Below are positions 42,438 to 50,636 of a DNA stretch of 51,846 nucleotides, one piece after another. The notes below the pieces were generated by a model. That model saw only the letters and a list, made by a program, of their open reading frames with translations. It did no database searches and was not told the DNA's origin. Each line of letters begins with the position of its first letter. Position 1 is the first letter of the stretch. The position numbers were made by a program, and so were the translations under genes. Source of the DNA: a virus; the IMG/VR virus record IMGVR_UViG_3300009176_000035, positions 1-51,846 of that record. One strand, written 5' to 3'.

Positions 42438-43676
42438 CTATGCATCCGCCGTCCCACCGGTGATGCCGGTGAAGATGAAGTGAGCCTCCGGATGATGAAG
42501 CTCCACTCCACATTCCGTCAAATATCCGCTCTTCTGCCCATCCAGCCCAACCGCGGTCAAGTCTTTCTCATACCGGAAGTCATCCCCAGGGAAGCACCGG
42601 TAGATGAACTGGCCCATATCCAGCACATAGATGTTATTCGCCTTGGTCAAGAAGGCGGCGCCGCTCACATTCACTGCCCCTCGCATTTGATTAAAGAGGG
42701 GATGGGTCTTATACACGAGTTCCCCAAACGGACATAGGACTCGGGAGACCGTCATCCCATATTCCTTAATCCCGGTGCTAATCTGGTACTGAGAATTTTT
42801 CCTGACGACCTGATTGAGCGCCATCAGCCCAACGTTCGAGCCGAACGCAACCTTCTCGGACGAGCCATACCGGAACGCGAGTTCCATATTCGCCTCAACC
42901 CAGTTGGCGTCAATCAGCCCACCAGCCGGAGCGGCCACAGTATTGCCGGGGGCTCCAGCCAGAATCTGAGCCTCAATCCCGGCGGTATAGCGGATCGGCT
43001 TCCCATTGAGCGTCGTGCTGAATCGTTTGCCGAACCAGAACGCCCGCTCAATATCAATCGAGTGGAGCTCCAGACATTCTCTCTTAGCCTCCTTCACCTG
43101 CTCAACCGTCCGCAGGCGAGTCTTGCTTGCAGTCCGGGTCATCTCCAAAGTGTTCCGGAAGATCTGGGTGTAATTATACACCTCGTTCGGATCATAGTTC
43201 ACCCCGGTAGGCGCCAGCGAACCCTCCTCATACGCCGAGCCAATGAGCACCATGTAGTAGTTAGTCCCGGCGACGGTCGGGTCCATAGCAGTTCCGGTGG
43301 TGCCCGCCTGCGCTCTGGCCACCGTCAGGGTAGTGCTGGCGGTCGGATCAGCGCTCACCCGGACAATTTCCCCCGTTGCCTCCACGAGGAACAAGTCCCC
43401 AGCCTTCGCAATGAGCGCCGTCTTAAACGTGGCATCAACCGTAATAGTCGTCGCCACATTCGTCATGGCAGCGCTGACCTTGACTCTCCGATCATCGAGC
43501 GACTTCTGCCACCAATGAAAGACCGGATCGTCAGTATTTTCGCTCTTCATCAAGCTCGTCAGCGCCGTGAGCGGAGCCATCCCATTCGGATAGGTCCGGA
43601 GGAGAGCTTGTCTCCAATTCTCTGGCCTCTCATTCGTTACGAAGTTAGCGGTTGTCCGCAGTCCCTGAATAGGCAT
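42438..43676 (-). CDS. Major capsid protein
   Basis: A 412-residue protein from ATG 43676 (MPIQGLRTTANFVTNERPE), chosen because the longer open frame reads through palindrome copy 9 and the scaffold gene. It has an immunoglobulin-like inserted stretch (VTTITVDAT-like, residues about 75-150), a LRTVEQVKEAKRECLELHS helix and a long C-terminal beta region (RGAVNVSGAAFLTKANNIY). This resembles the SU10/DUF5309 group of HK97-fold capsid proteins. The position right after the scaffold supports it. Confidence 0.85.
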   Translation of the reverse strand: MPIQGLRTTANFVTNERPENWRQALLRTYPNGMAPLTALTSLMKSENTDDPVFHWWQKSLDDRRVKVSAAMTNVATTITVDATFKTALIAKAGDLFLVEATGEIVRVSADPTASTTLTVARAQAGTTGTAMDPTVAGTNYYMVLIGSAYEEGSLAPTGVNYDPNEVYNYTQIFRNTLEMTRTASKTRLRTVEQVKEAKRECLELHSIDIERAFWFGKRFSTTLNGKPIRYTAGIEAQILAGAPGNTVAAPAGGLIDANWVEANMELAFRYGSSEKVAFGSNVGLMALNQVVRKNSQYQISTGIKEYGMTVSRVLCPFGELVYKTHPLFNQMRGAVNVSGAAFLTKANNIYVLDMGQFIYRCFPGDDFRYEKDLTAVGLDGQKSGYLTECGVELHHPEAHFIFTGITGGTADA

Positions 43677-43692
43677 AATCGTCGTCCCTCTG

Positions 43693-43724
43693 GTGTGACG
43701 GTTCGAACATCGAACCGGGCCATC
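43693..43724. repeat. Intergenic palindrome, copy 9
   Basis: GTGTGACGGTTCGA, spacer ACA, TCGAACCGGGCCATC. On the minus strand it starts inside the scaffold stop codon (TGATGG) and ends 17 bases before the capsid ATG, so it sits in the leader of the most abundant virion protein. Confidence 0.9.
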
Positions 43725-44577
43725 AATAGCCCATGGTTTCCCAAATATCCTGAATCGAGGAGTTCGCACTCTTTGGCGCACTAGGCCGAGGACCGCTTCC
43801 AGCGGAGTAGCTGGCCGGCTTAGGGACGCGCTGAGTTGGAGCACCCGTCGCCGGAATGCCCAGGTCGCCGTAGACCCGCTTCCCAATTTCCTCAATAAAC
43901 GCTGGCGACCATCCGGCATTTTGCCCCTGCTCCTTAGCAAGTTGTTGTGCCGTCATGGCCACAAGCCGCATCACATTCGGACTCTTCGCAAGTTGCGGAA
44001 ATCGTCCATAGAACTCATTCCACATCCGGCCCTGCTCTTCCCGTTGAGTGAGTTGCTGAGCCGTCGCCTGCGGCACCGCTCGAGCAAAGGACTCAAGTCG
44101 CTGGTTAAATTCTCCAACGAGTTCCGAGTGTATGGAGTTGGCTAGACCGTTTGCAAACGCGGTGAGGGCCTGGAGCCGTTCCCCCGGATCTTCACTTGTT
44201 ATGATGCCAGCGGCTATTGCCGGCGGCACCTGGAAGTTAAATCTCGGACCCTGAGGGGCTTGAGCCGGTGCCTGCGGCGGTTGCGCCGCCTGGCGCTGCT
44301 CTTCCCCCCTCTGAAGCAACTCTCTTATTTGCGCTAAACTTTGAACTACAGGATCAGGTGCTTGAACAGGTGGCGGTTGGGTTGACGGAGGGACTGTTTC
44401 ATCTCCACCAACAGCTCGCTGCTCCGGAGGACTTGGAGGAGCTTCGCCCTCTCCTTCCTCGCCCGGGCCTTGCCCAGGTTCAAACGGATCATAGCCATCG
44501 CTGATGGCTTGGCTCAGATCAGACGGCGCAGCCTCGCCCTCAGGGGGCTGAATCGACGTTTGATTCTCGTTCGGCAT
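43723..44577 (-). CDS. Scaffold protein
   Basis: A 284-residue protein, acidic, Pro/Gln-rich and probably disordered in the first 110 residues (PPSPPEQRAVGGDETVPP), with a helical centre (ITSEDPGERLQALTAFANG) and a basic end. Size, composition and the place between portal and capsid genes are those of podoviral scaffolds. It is expected to be absent from mature particles. Confidence 0.75.
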   Translation of the reverse strand: MPNENQTSIQPPEGEAAPSDLSQAISDGYDPFEPGQGPGEEGEGEAPPSPPEQRAVGGDETVPPSTQPPPVQAPDPVVQSLAQIRELLQRGEEQRQAAQPPQAPAQAPQGPRFNFQVPPAIAAGIITSEDPGERLQALTAFANGLANSIHSELVGEFNQRLESFARAVPQATAQQLTQREEQGRMWNEFYGRFPQLAKSPNVMRLVAMTAQQLAKEQGQNAGWSPAFIEEIGKRVYGDLGIPATGAPTQRVPKPASYSAGSGPRPSAPKSANSSIQDIWETMGY

Positions 44578-44857
44578 CTTCTAGCTCCTTAACTGGATCA
44601 AGCACCATGGAGATTGCGAGTCGCAGTCCCTCCACGATACCCTGTTTCTTCACCGCCCTGGCGACGCCTTCTTGGCTAACCAGATCGTCCCCTTGGAGGG
44701 ACTGGGCAATATCCTTTGCCCGCTGCTCAATTTCCCCAAGCATAATCCATAGAGGACTATCTGAGGAGAGCAACGGACGGAGTTTCCTGCCAAGATCACT
44801 GGAATCCTCCTCCGGGGTTACCCCCAATTGCACTCCCGCTCGACTGCGGTGCTCCAC
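44540..44857 (-). CDS. Small protein between portal and scaffold
   Basis: A 105-residue frame that overlaps the portal end by 62 bases and the scaffold start by 38. Residues 40-100 look like real helical protein (EIEQRAKDIAQSLQGDDL, then KKQGIVEGLRLAISMVLD). Small helical genes at this place are common in podovirus late operons. A start later than 44857 that avoids part of the overlap is possible. Confidence 0.55.
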   Translation of the reverse strand: MEHRSRAGVQLGVTPEEDSSDLGRKLRPLLSSDSPLWIMLGEIEQRAKDIAQSLQGDDLVSQEGVARAVKKQGIVEGLRLAISMVLDPVKELEDAERESNVDSAP

Positions 44858-46802
44858 CTTGCCCTCCTTGCCCCGGCATCGGGAACGGAATTACCCCAGG
44901 CGGCATCTCAGCCCCAGGCGGAGAGACCTGAATCCTGAAGTTGCTAATATTTTGCGCCCCTCCAAGTTCCGCCATATGTTCAAATATAGCTGGTCCATTG
45001 TATTGCATCATCAGCATGGGATTGGTCGAGACATCGGTCCAGATCTGACGCCAAATATCGAAGAGGGCGATTCGGTCGAGGGGCAGCGTCCCATCATGGA
45101 CCGGAAAATAGAAATCGCCTTGGACGTCACTGGGGCCGATAGGCACCATCATCCCCTCTTGGCCCACAATCCTCAGATAGAATTCCATACTTTGATACTG
45201 CTGAATATTGCTGGCCTGCTGCCCTGCGAGATCGGTCACTCCCTGGGCGCTGCATAGCCGGGCAATCGCGGCCAGCCGGCTCGCGCCAGACTCGCTACTC
45301 ACCCGCACCTCGGTCGCGCTCTTGCGCCCGCCGCTCTCCTGCACCCCGCGCAGGTTGTCATTGGTCGCACTCAGGACGTCTCCCATCCGCATAAAATTCT
45401 GCATATCCATGACGTGGTTCGCAGTGACGTCGCTGACTGGCAGCTGCTGGAGCATAGTCCTCACATCTCGGCCCATGGCGGTCGGCTTCAGCCGGATGAT
45501 TTTCCCTGGTTCTGGGTTCTTCAGATCCTGGAGTTCCACGAACGCCGGATCTACGACAAACATATTATTCAGCGCAGAGCGCACGTTGAAGACATGAGAA
45601 TTGACAAACCAGCTTAGAATATCCTGAATTGGTCCAAGCATGTCGACGACCCCAAGCTGTCCGAACCCATAGCCAATGCTATTCGGTTCAATGACACTCA
45701 CCGGGTGCCGATCATGGTCCGCGTCGAACTTTTCAGCCTGGATGACTTGTCGCTTGTTGGCGATGCTGAATAGCCACTTCTCTGGCACACTCTCCGGTCC
45801 AAGGCCCCACTCAACTGGAATCAGCTCCACCGTCCCCTGGTCAATTTGATGATAGTCATCCCGGAGGAACGGGTGGCTCGAGCTCTCCGGATGGGCATCC
45901 CCTCCAGTCAGCAGATCCCTCATCGACTGATCATTATCAGTCCCCTGCTCATTAGATCCACCTCGCCCGATCGCGTCGATCCAGCTCACCGTTCCCGCCG
46001 CCTCCGCCTTCTTAAGCGCATGCTTCCCCTCATAGGTCCGCCAGAATACAAATTCACCTTTCTCATTCACCTTGCTCATCGGAACCCTGGGATCGGGGAA
46101 GAACCGATACGGGTCGATATTGACCGTCTCGTTCCCTTCGAAGGACAAGTACGGAACGCTTTGCGTCATCACAGAGGATGAGAGAAAGTCTGGCGCAATA
46201 GCACCAAGCGGGGAACCCTGTACCTGTTGGACTTTGTTCTTGTACTTGGTTATCCATAGATTTCTCACCGCCCCCATTCCGTAGATCTGCCCATCAATCA
46301 TCCACTGAAATATCGTCCAGACCATCTTCCCGTAGTCGGCCCCGAATTGGAGCATAGTCTCCATTTTTCTTGCCGGCTCAACGGCTTCAGCTGCATAGGA
46401 ACCTACCTGGAATATGGGCTTCCTTCCGCAAAAGGTATGGGTTAGGTAGGTGACTATGGTCCAGACCGTGGCATAGGCATAGGGAACTGTGATTGATGTT
46501 GCGCTCGGCGTCATCCCCTTCTTATTGCTATCGCTGAGCATCTTCTCAAAGTCTTGTTGAAGAATGTAGGCCTGGAAGCGGCGCTCATTCGCCTGCCACC
46601 GGCTGTGAAATTGGCTCATCTTATCCTCGGAGGCTTTCAATCGCTCCAGAAGCTTATCTAAGACTCGCTTATGTGCGGTGCTTCCGGGGAGCAACAGCCC
46701 GATCGGCGAGTCCGACGGGGGAGGTTCCGCCGGAGTCTCCGGAAGCGAAGTCTCATTGCTAACTGGCCGATACCATGGGCCAACAGTTGGCATCTCAAGC
46801 AT
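44796..46802 (-). CDS. Portal protein
   Basis: A 668-residue protein. The region from about residue 35 to 180 (FHSRWQANERRFQAYI, VPYAYATVWTIVTYLTHTF, IDGQIYGMGAVRNLW) is typical of podoviral portals, and a helical stem with FVNSHVFNVRSALNNMF follows near 400. The last 60 residues are Pro/Gly/Gln-rich. It lies directly behind the large terminase. Confidence 0.85.
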   Translation of the reverse strand: MLEMPTVGPWYRPVSNETSLPETPAEPPPSDSPIGLLLPGSTAHKRVLDKLLERLKASEDKMSQFHSRWQANERRFQAYILQQDFEKMLSDSNKKGMTPSATSITVPYAYATVWTIVTYLTHTFCGRKPIFQVGSYAAEAVEPARKMETMLQFGADYGKMVWTIFQWMIDGQIYGMGAVRNLWITKYKNKVQQVQGSPLGAIAPDFLSSSVMTQSVPYLSFEGNETVNIDPYRFFPDPRVPMSKVNEKGEFVFWRTYEGKHALKKAEAAGTVSWIDAIGRGGSNEQGTDNDQSMRDLLTGGDAHPESSSHPFLRDDYHQIDQGTVELIPVEWGLGPESVPEKWLFSIANKRQVIQAEKFDADHDRHPVSVIEPNSIGYGFGQLGVVDMLGPIQDILSWFVNSHVFNVRSALNNMFVVDPAFVELQDLKNPEPGKIIRLKPTAMGRDVRTMLQQLPVSDVTANHVMDMQNFMRMGDVLSATNDNLRGVQESGGRKSATEVRVSSESGASRLAAIARLCSAQGVTDLAGQQASNIQQYQSMEFYLRIVGQEGMMVPIGPSDVQGDFYFPVHDGTLPLDRIALFDIWRQIWTDVSTNPMLMMQYNGPAIFEHMAELGGAQNISNFRIQVSPPGAEMPPGVIPFPMPGQGGQGGAPQSSGSAIGGNPGGGFQ

Positions 46803-46862
46803 TAAGTTACTCCGCTAACCAGCTGCTTAGCCGGCTAATCAATGTGGCCCCTGGGGAAAGTA

Positions 46863-48587
46863 TCATGGCGCCGACCTCCAGTCCCCAATCTCATAGTTCA
46901 GTGGCTTGTATTGATCCCGCAGGAAAGTATTTTCCAGCAAATTCCCATCCTCATCCCTCTCATCGGTCCACGCGGCGAGCGCGGCGAATGGATCAAGCAG
47001 CGCAATGGCCATGCTCACCACATCTGGACAGTCCATCTTCCCGAGAGGCCAATCCCGGAGTTGGCTAATCAGCTCCGGAAAGTGCCTCTGGTGAGTAATA
47101 TACCCGGCGGAATAGCGTGGAGCCAAGATTCCCTCCACCCGGTGCTCTTTCCTGGTTCTCCCATGGATAATCTTAGTTATTTCGAAATATGCCCGGCTCC
47201 CATAGAGCTTTCCATTCGGCCCCACCGCATGGCTCCAGCGAAACATTTCCTCCTGCAAGAGGTGCGCCAGCGCGGCTTGATAAGCCACCGTCTCCACTCC
47301 ATGGTGCGTCGGCATCCAGCGGAAGTGCATTTCAAAGAACTTATCAATTTGCTCCCGAGGGGTCATCCCCACCTTCGCATAGAGATCCAGCACGTGGTGC
47401 TGGCCTCTCGGCGTCATCCCGCAGATGGCTATCGAGGTGAAGTCCGCCTTTCGATCCTGCGAAATCGCCGGATCAATAACCTCCGCCACTGCGAGGAACT
47501 CCGTCCGATCCATAATCTGAATCTTAATCTTATCAGTATGGAATTTCCTCGAGGCGTCATCGAGGTATACTCGACTCCCAAACTCCATCTCGAATTCGGT
47601 AAGCATATTTTGCCGAGCATAGCTTGATCGCTTAGCTAGGAATTGATCTTTACTCATGTAGAACGGCGCGACCGGCTCACCCTCGGGGTCCAGGGCGCCA
47701 AATACTACGGAGATCCAGTCCGGATCCTTGCAGAGGCGCATGAGGAGCGCCTCTGGATGGAGCAACGTCCCCGCAACGATGATCTCCCCCTCCTCACTCA
47801 TCTGCGGTAGCGCCGGGACGAGGTCGCTGAAAAACCATCCCGCCGCCTTGAGCAGCTGTTCCGGCGTACTTACACTCTCCTTATCCTCCACATCGTCAAC
47901 CACAATTCTTCTCGGCCGCTTCGAGTTGACGTTCAGTCCCCGAATCTGTCCGCCGCGCCCTCGAGCGGTCACCACCACCCCATGGAGCGTCTCAATATGG
48001 TCCTCCCGCCAGCTCAGATCTTCACTCCGCTCTGGGCGGAACTGGCCGTAGACCTTTTGCAACATCTCATTAGATTCGAGCTGGCGCTTCAGGTTGCCCA
48101 ATTGCAACTTAGCCGCCGGCCCAGTCTCACTTACGTAGACTAAGAAGTCCGTATCCTTATAGATGACGGCGATTTCATTAGCCAGGTTAATAATCGAGGT
48201 CTTGCCCACCCCCCGAGGGAGCATCATCACTGTGAAGCGCGAGGTCACGAGATGAATCGAGCAGAGCTCCTTATCCCAAATGAAAAGTGGCTTGGTCGGA
48301 CTAAGCTCGTCCTCCGGATCTTCCCGATACCGGAAATATTTTAATATTTTCTCCAGCTGGTTCGGCGTCCAGTCCCAGGAGGATAATTTCCAGTCTTCTT
48401 CTCCAAAATTTAGCAAGAAGTCCGCCCGACGGAGCAATATTGCAAGCATGCCCCGATGCACCCAGGACATGGGTGCGTAAAAAGTATCCCGGTGGAACGT
48501 CCTCGCGTAGAGCACCGGATCGAGGTAACATTCAAGCCGTAGCGCTTGAACCTCCGCGTAGCTCAAATTAGCTGCGTTCACTGCCAT
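46863..48587 (-). CDS. terL: Large terminase subunit
   Basis: A 574-residue protein. ATPase: Walker A PRGVGKTS near 124, Walker B IVVDDVED near 227, coupling motif VAGTLLHP. The RNase H-like nuclease follows: EVIDPAISQDRKADFTSIA gives the first Asp, the middle part is MHFRWMPTHHGVETVAYQAA, and CPDVVSMAIALLDPF carries a late Asp. The length and order match phage TerL. It packages DNA into the prohead through the portal encoded next. The start is 18 bases after palindrome copy 10. Confidence 0.92.
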   Translation of the reverse strand: MAVNAANLSYAEVQALRLECYLDPVLYARTFHRDTFYAPMSWVHRGMLAILLRRADFLLNFGEEDWKLSSWDWTPNQLEKILKYFRYREDPEDELSPTKPLFIWDKELCSIHLVTSRFTVMMLPRGVGKTSIINLANEIAVIYKDTDFLVYVSETGPAAKLQLGNLKRQLESNEMLQKVYGQFRPERSEDLSWREDHIETLHGVVVTARGRGGQIRGLNVNSKRPRRIVVDDVEDKESVSTPEQLLKAAGWFFSDLVPALPQMSEEGEIIVAGTLLHPEALLMRLCKDPDWISVVFGALDPEGEPVAPFYMSKDQFLAKRSSYARQNMLTEFEMEFGSRVYLDDASRKFHTDKIKIQIMDRTEFLAVAEVIDPAISQDRKADFTSIAICGMTPRGQHHVLDLYAKVGMTPREQIDKFFEMHFRWMPTHHGVETVAYQAALAHLLQEEMFRWSHAVGPNGKLYGSRAYFEITKIIHGRTRKEHRVEGILAPRYSAGYITHQRHFPELISQLRDWPLGKMDCPDVVSMAIALLDPFAALAAWTDERDEDGNLLENTFLRDQYKPLNYEIGDWRSAP

Positions 48588-48604
48588 CAGGTTAGCACCC
48601 TATG

Positions 48605-48636
48605 GTGGGCGTGTTCGAACATCGAACCGTCCCATC
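48605..48636. repeat. Intergenic palindrome, copy 10
   Basis: GTGGGCGTGTTCGA, spacer ACA, TCGAACCGTCCCATC. It lies between the stop of the 113-residue gene (48645) and the large terminase start. Confidence 0.9.
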
Positions 48637-48644
48637 GGAGCCAA

Positions 48645-48986
48645 TCACCATAGACCTCCCTGCGGTGGCCGAGCCTGTGGCATCCGCGCCGTCTGCATGG
48701 CCGAGGCGATTGGGCTGGCCGGCTGCATTCCGCCCGGAGTGGCATTGAGAGGACTCCCGGTGGTTCCACCCCCTAATCCTTGAAGCAGCTTAAGAAAGTT
48801 CTCCAGTCCCGGATTACCCGGCTGCTGCTGTTGCGCCGCCTGTGGAGCGAATCCGCCCGGCTGCGCTGGCGGCATCCCAAGCCCCGCTGGTGCGCCGGCG
48901 GCATTGCTCACCCCCGGCTGTTGCACCATGGGATAGCGTTGCATCAAGTTGCCCCCCATCATGGGGCTTCCCGGATATTGTAGCAT
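48645..48986 (-). CDS. Low-complexity Gly/Pro/Gln-rich protein
   Basis: A 113-residue product rich in Gly, Pro, Gln and Met (PPAQPGGFAPQAAQQQQPG, then LENFLKLLQGLGGG). One short helix may be ordered. It lies between the terminase subunits, where small disordered proteins are often found. No function can be assigned. Confidence 0.6.
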   Translation of the reverse strand: MLQYPGSPMMGGNLMQRYPMVQQPGVSNAAGAPAGLGMPPAQPGGFAPQAAQQQQPGNPGLENFLKLLQGLGGGTTGSPLNATPGGMQPASPIASAMQTARMPQARPPQGGLW

Positions 48987-48995
48987 CGAGTTACC

Positions 48996-49664
48996 TCATC
49001 CTAACGCAGCTAGAAGCCGCAGAAATATTGGATCGACCGCAGCTCCGCGCTGCATCGGCGGAACGCTGTCCGGGCTTGGCGGAGTCCCACCAAGAAATTC
49101 CGGCGGGAGGAGCGGAATAGCCGACATTCCAAATGCCGGGTCGAGCGATCGGGTGAATATATCATGCTGTTGCTGATCGGTATTCATCCTCGGGGCGTAT
49201 CCCTGCGGAACATTGAGCCTTGGGTCCCCAAGCTGCTCCGCCCCAGGCTGGAATGTCGGGAGATTAATCCCTGGAGCAGATTGCCCCATCCCAATCTCTC
49301 GCACCCCCGGCAGGGGCTCGATACCCCTCCGATTTTCCTGTCCTCTTCTCCCCAACTCCTTTTTCAACTCTTCCGCCATCGGAGCGGCAAGCGCATCTCG
49401 TTCCGTCTGCATCGGAACGAGATCGGGAGCGCTGTATGGATATTGCATCCCTCGAACGCTGCCCGCCGTAACCATTCCCTGAATCATGTCATTCAGATCT
49501 CGAAACCTTGCTCCAAGCGGTCCAGCTCTTTGCAGCTGCTGGGTGGCAATACCCTCTACTCGAGCTCGCTCATCCGCAATATCCCCCGGATAATAGCTCG
49601 AGTCCGGCGGGCGAGCCGGATAGCCAACCGGAATAGCGCGGCGATTATTGATCCAGGGTTGCAT
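48996..49664 (-). CDS. Hypothetical Pro/Gln-rich protein
   Basis: A 222-residue product. The centre is helical (DERARVEGIATQQLQRAG, ERDALAAPMAEELKKELG); both ends are Pro-rich (GGTPPSPDSVPPMQRG). Its start overlaps the stop of the nuclease gene by one base. It may be a virion or packaging accessory protein; the family is not recognised. Confidence 0.6.
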   Translation of the reverse strand: MQPWINNRRAIPVGYPARPPDSSYYPGDIADERARVEGIATQQLQRAGPLGARFRDLNDMIQGMVTAGSVRGMQYPYSAPDLVPMQTERDALAAPMAEELKKELGRRGQENRRGIEPLPGVREIGMGQSAPGINLPTFQPGAEQLGDPRLNVPQGYAPRMNTDQQQHDIFTRSLDPAFGMSAIPLLPPEFLGGTPPSPDSVPPMQRGAAVDPIFLRLLAALG

Positions 49665-50101
49665 CAGGGCATCCAGTTCCAGACTAGCAGATTCACAGAG
49701 GGATCTCCTTGGATAAGAGTTTGGAATCCCTCAACTGGATATGAATCCGATGATCTTCTCCATTTACAGACCTGGACCTGGACCACCGGCTTCCGGAATA
49801 GGTGCTCCAGGAGAGGGGCGTAAAGGCATCGAAGCTGCACTCTCGCCATGTCACTTTCCGAGAGCTTACACTCGAAGAGCAATATTCTCGATCTGAGCTC
49901 GACCCAAGCGTCTGGCTGCGCATATCCATGCCCATTGCTATCCGTAAACTCGAGCCATTGGCCGAGATGAAGATTCTTCGAGGGGAAGCTCGAGCTGAGC
50001 ATCTTCCCGAATTTCTTCTCGTACGTCAGTCCCTTCGCCTTGACGCCGCGGACTCTCTTCCGAAGCCGGTGGGGTGGGCATTCCGACAGGGATACTGTCA
50101 A
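49664..50101 (-). CDS. PD-(D/E)XK nuclease beside the terminase genes
   Basis: About 145 residues from TTG 50101 (GGTGGAG nine bases upstream). KGLTYEKKFGKMLSSS, then YAQPDAWVELRSRILLFECK and MARVQLRCLYAPLLEHLF match the core of PD-(D/E)XK nucleases (PD, then ExK as ECK). The frame is open to 50188 but that part lies deep inside the small terminase gene. Even with TTG it overlaps that gene by 164 bases in another frame. I infer an endonuclease or resolvase that clears branched DNA before packaging. Confidence 0.7.
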   Translation of the reverse strand: MTVSLSECPPHRLRKRVRGVKAKGLTYEKKFGKMLSSSFPSKNLHLGQWLEFTDSNGHGYAQPDAWVELRSRILLFECKLSESDMARVQLRCLYAPLLEHLFRKPVVQVQVCKWRRSSDSYPVEGFQTLIQGDPSVNLLVWNWMP

Positions 50102-50636
50102 TATGGGGTGCTCCACCCGGCGACAATAGCCTAACGGCGCCGATGCGGCGCCGCTCAGCCTCGAGCTTAATTGCATTGAGGGAATCATCAGTCAGTACCA
50201 TCTGGCGGATATTCTGATTAATCGTGGACTTTGGCCCGAAGCCTACCCGATCCATGGTGAGCTTAAGCTGCTCATGCAAATCTACAACGCGGAACTTTTC
50301 CGGGGTCTCGAGCAGCCGCTCATGCAGCTCCTCCATCGTGTCGAGGCCCAGAAGCTCCAGCCTCCCATTAACATCCACCTGGATTTCATCCACCTGACTC
50401 TTATAGTGCGCAATAAGCTCCTGGAACGCCGGATCATCGAGCAGAGTATTAATCCGTCCGACCGAGTAGCCAGAGAGCCGACTTGCCTCCACTTCATCCT
50501 TGCCCTCAGCCAAGATTCGAGCCAAATGATGGTGAGAGTTCCTGAGCTTGGCGAGTGGCCGAACCGAGGCCGGCTGGCCCGTCCCCAGCACCACGAGGTC
50601 GCTTAGACTCAGCTCTCTTTCAAAATATGCTTCCAT
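49938..50636 (-). CDS. Probable small terminase subunit
   Basis: A 232-residue protein whose ATG overlaps the stop of the origin-spanning spike gene (TGATG). Residues 40-75 form an HTH-like unit (EGKDEVEASRLSGYSVGRI, DDPAFQELIAHY), the usual DNA-binding part of TerS, and a helical oligomerisation region follows (TMEELHERLLETPEKFRV). It lies upstream of the large terminase. Assigned by pattern and order. Confidence 0.65.
   Translation of the reverse strand: MEAYFERELSLSDLVVLGTGQPASVRPLAKLRNSHHHLARILAEGKDEVEASRLSGYSVGRINTLLDDPAFQELIAHYKSQVDEIQVDVNGRLELLGLDTMEELHERLLETPEKFRVVDLHEQLKLTMDRVGFGPKSTINQNIRQMVLTDDSLNAIKLEAERRRIGAVRLLSPGGAPHIDSIPVGMPTPPASEESPRRQGEGTDVREEIREDAQLELPLEESSSRPMARVYG

Noticed and set aside
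43677-43940. N-terminal extension of the capsid frame
   Set aside because: These 88 codons cross palindrome copy 9 and the scaffold gene in another frame. ATG 43676 gives a natural capsid start.
6900-48636. tRNA T-arms (GGTTCGA) at the dispersed palindromes
   Set aside because: GGTTCGA recalls the T-loop, but there is no acceptor, D or anticodon arm, and the motif is symmetrical around TGT/ACA.
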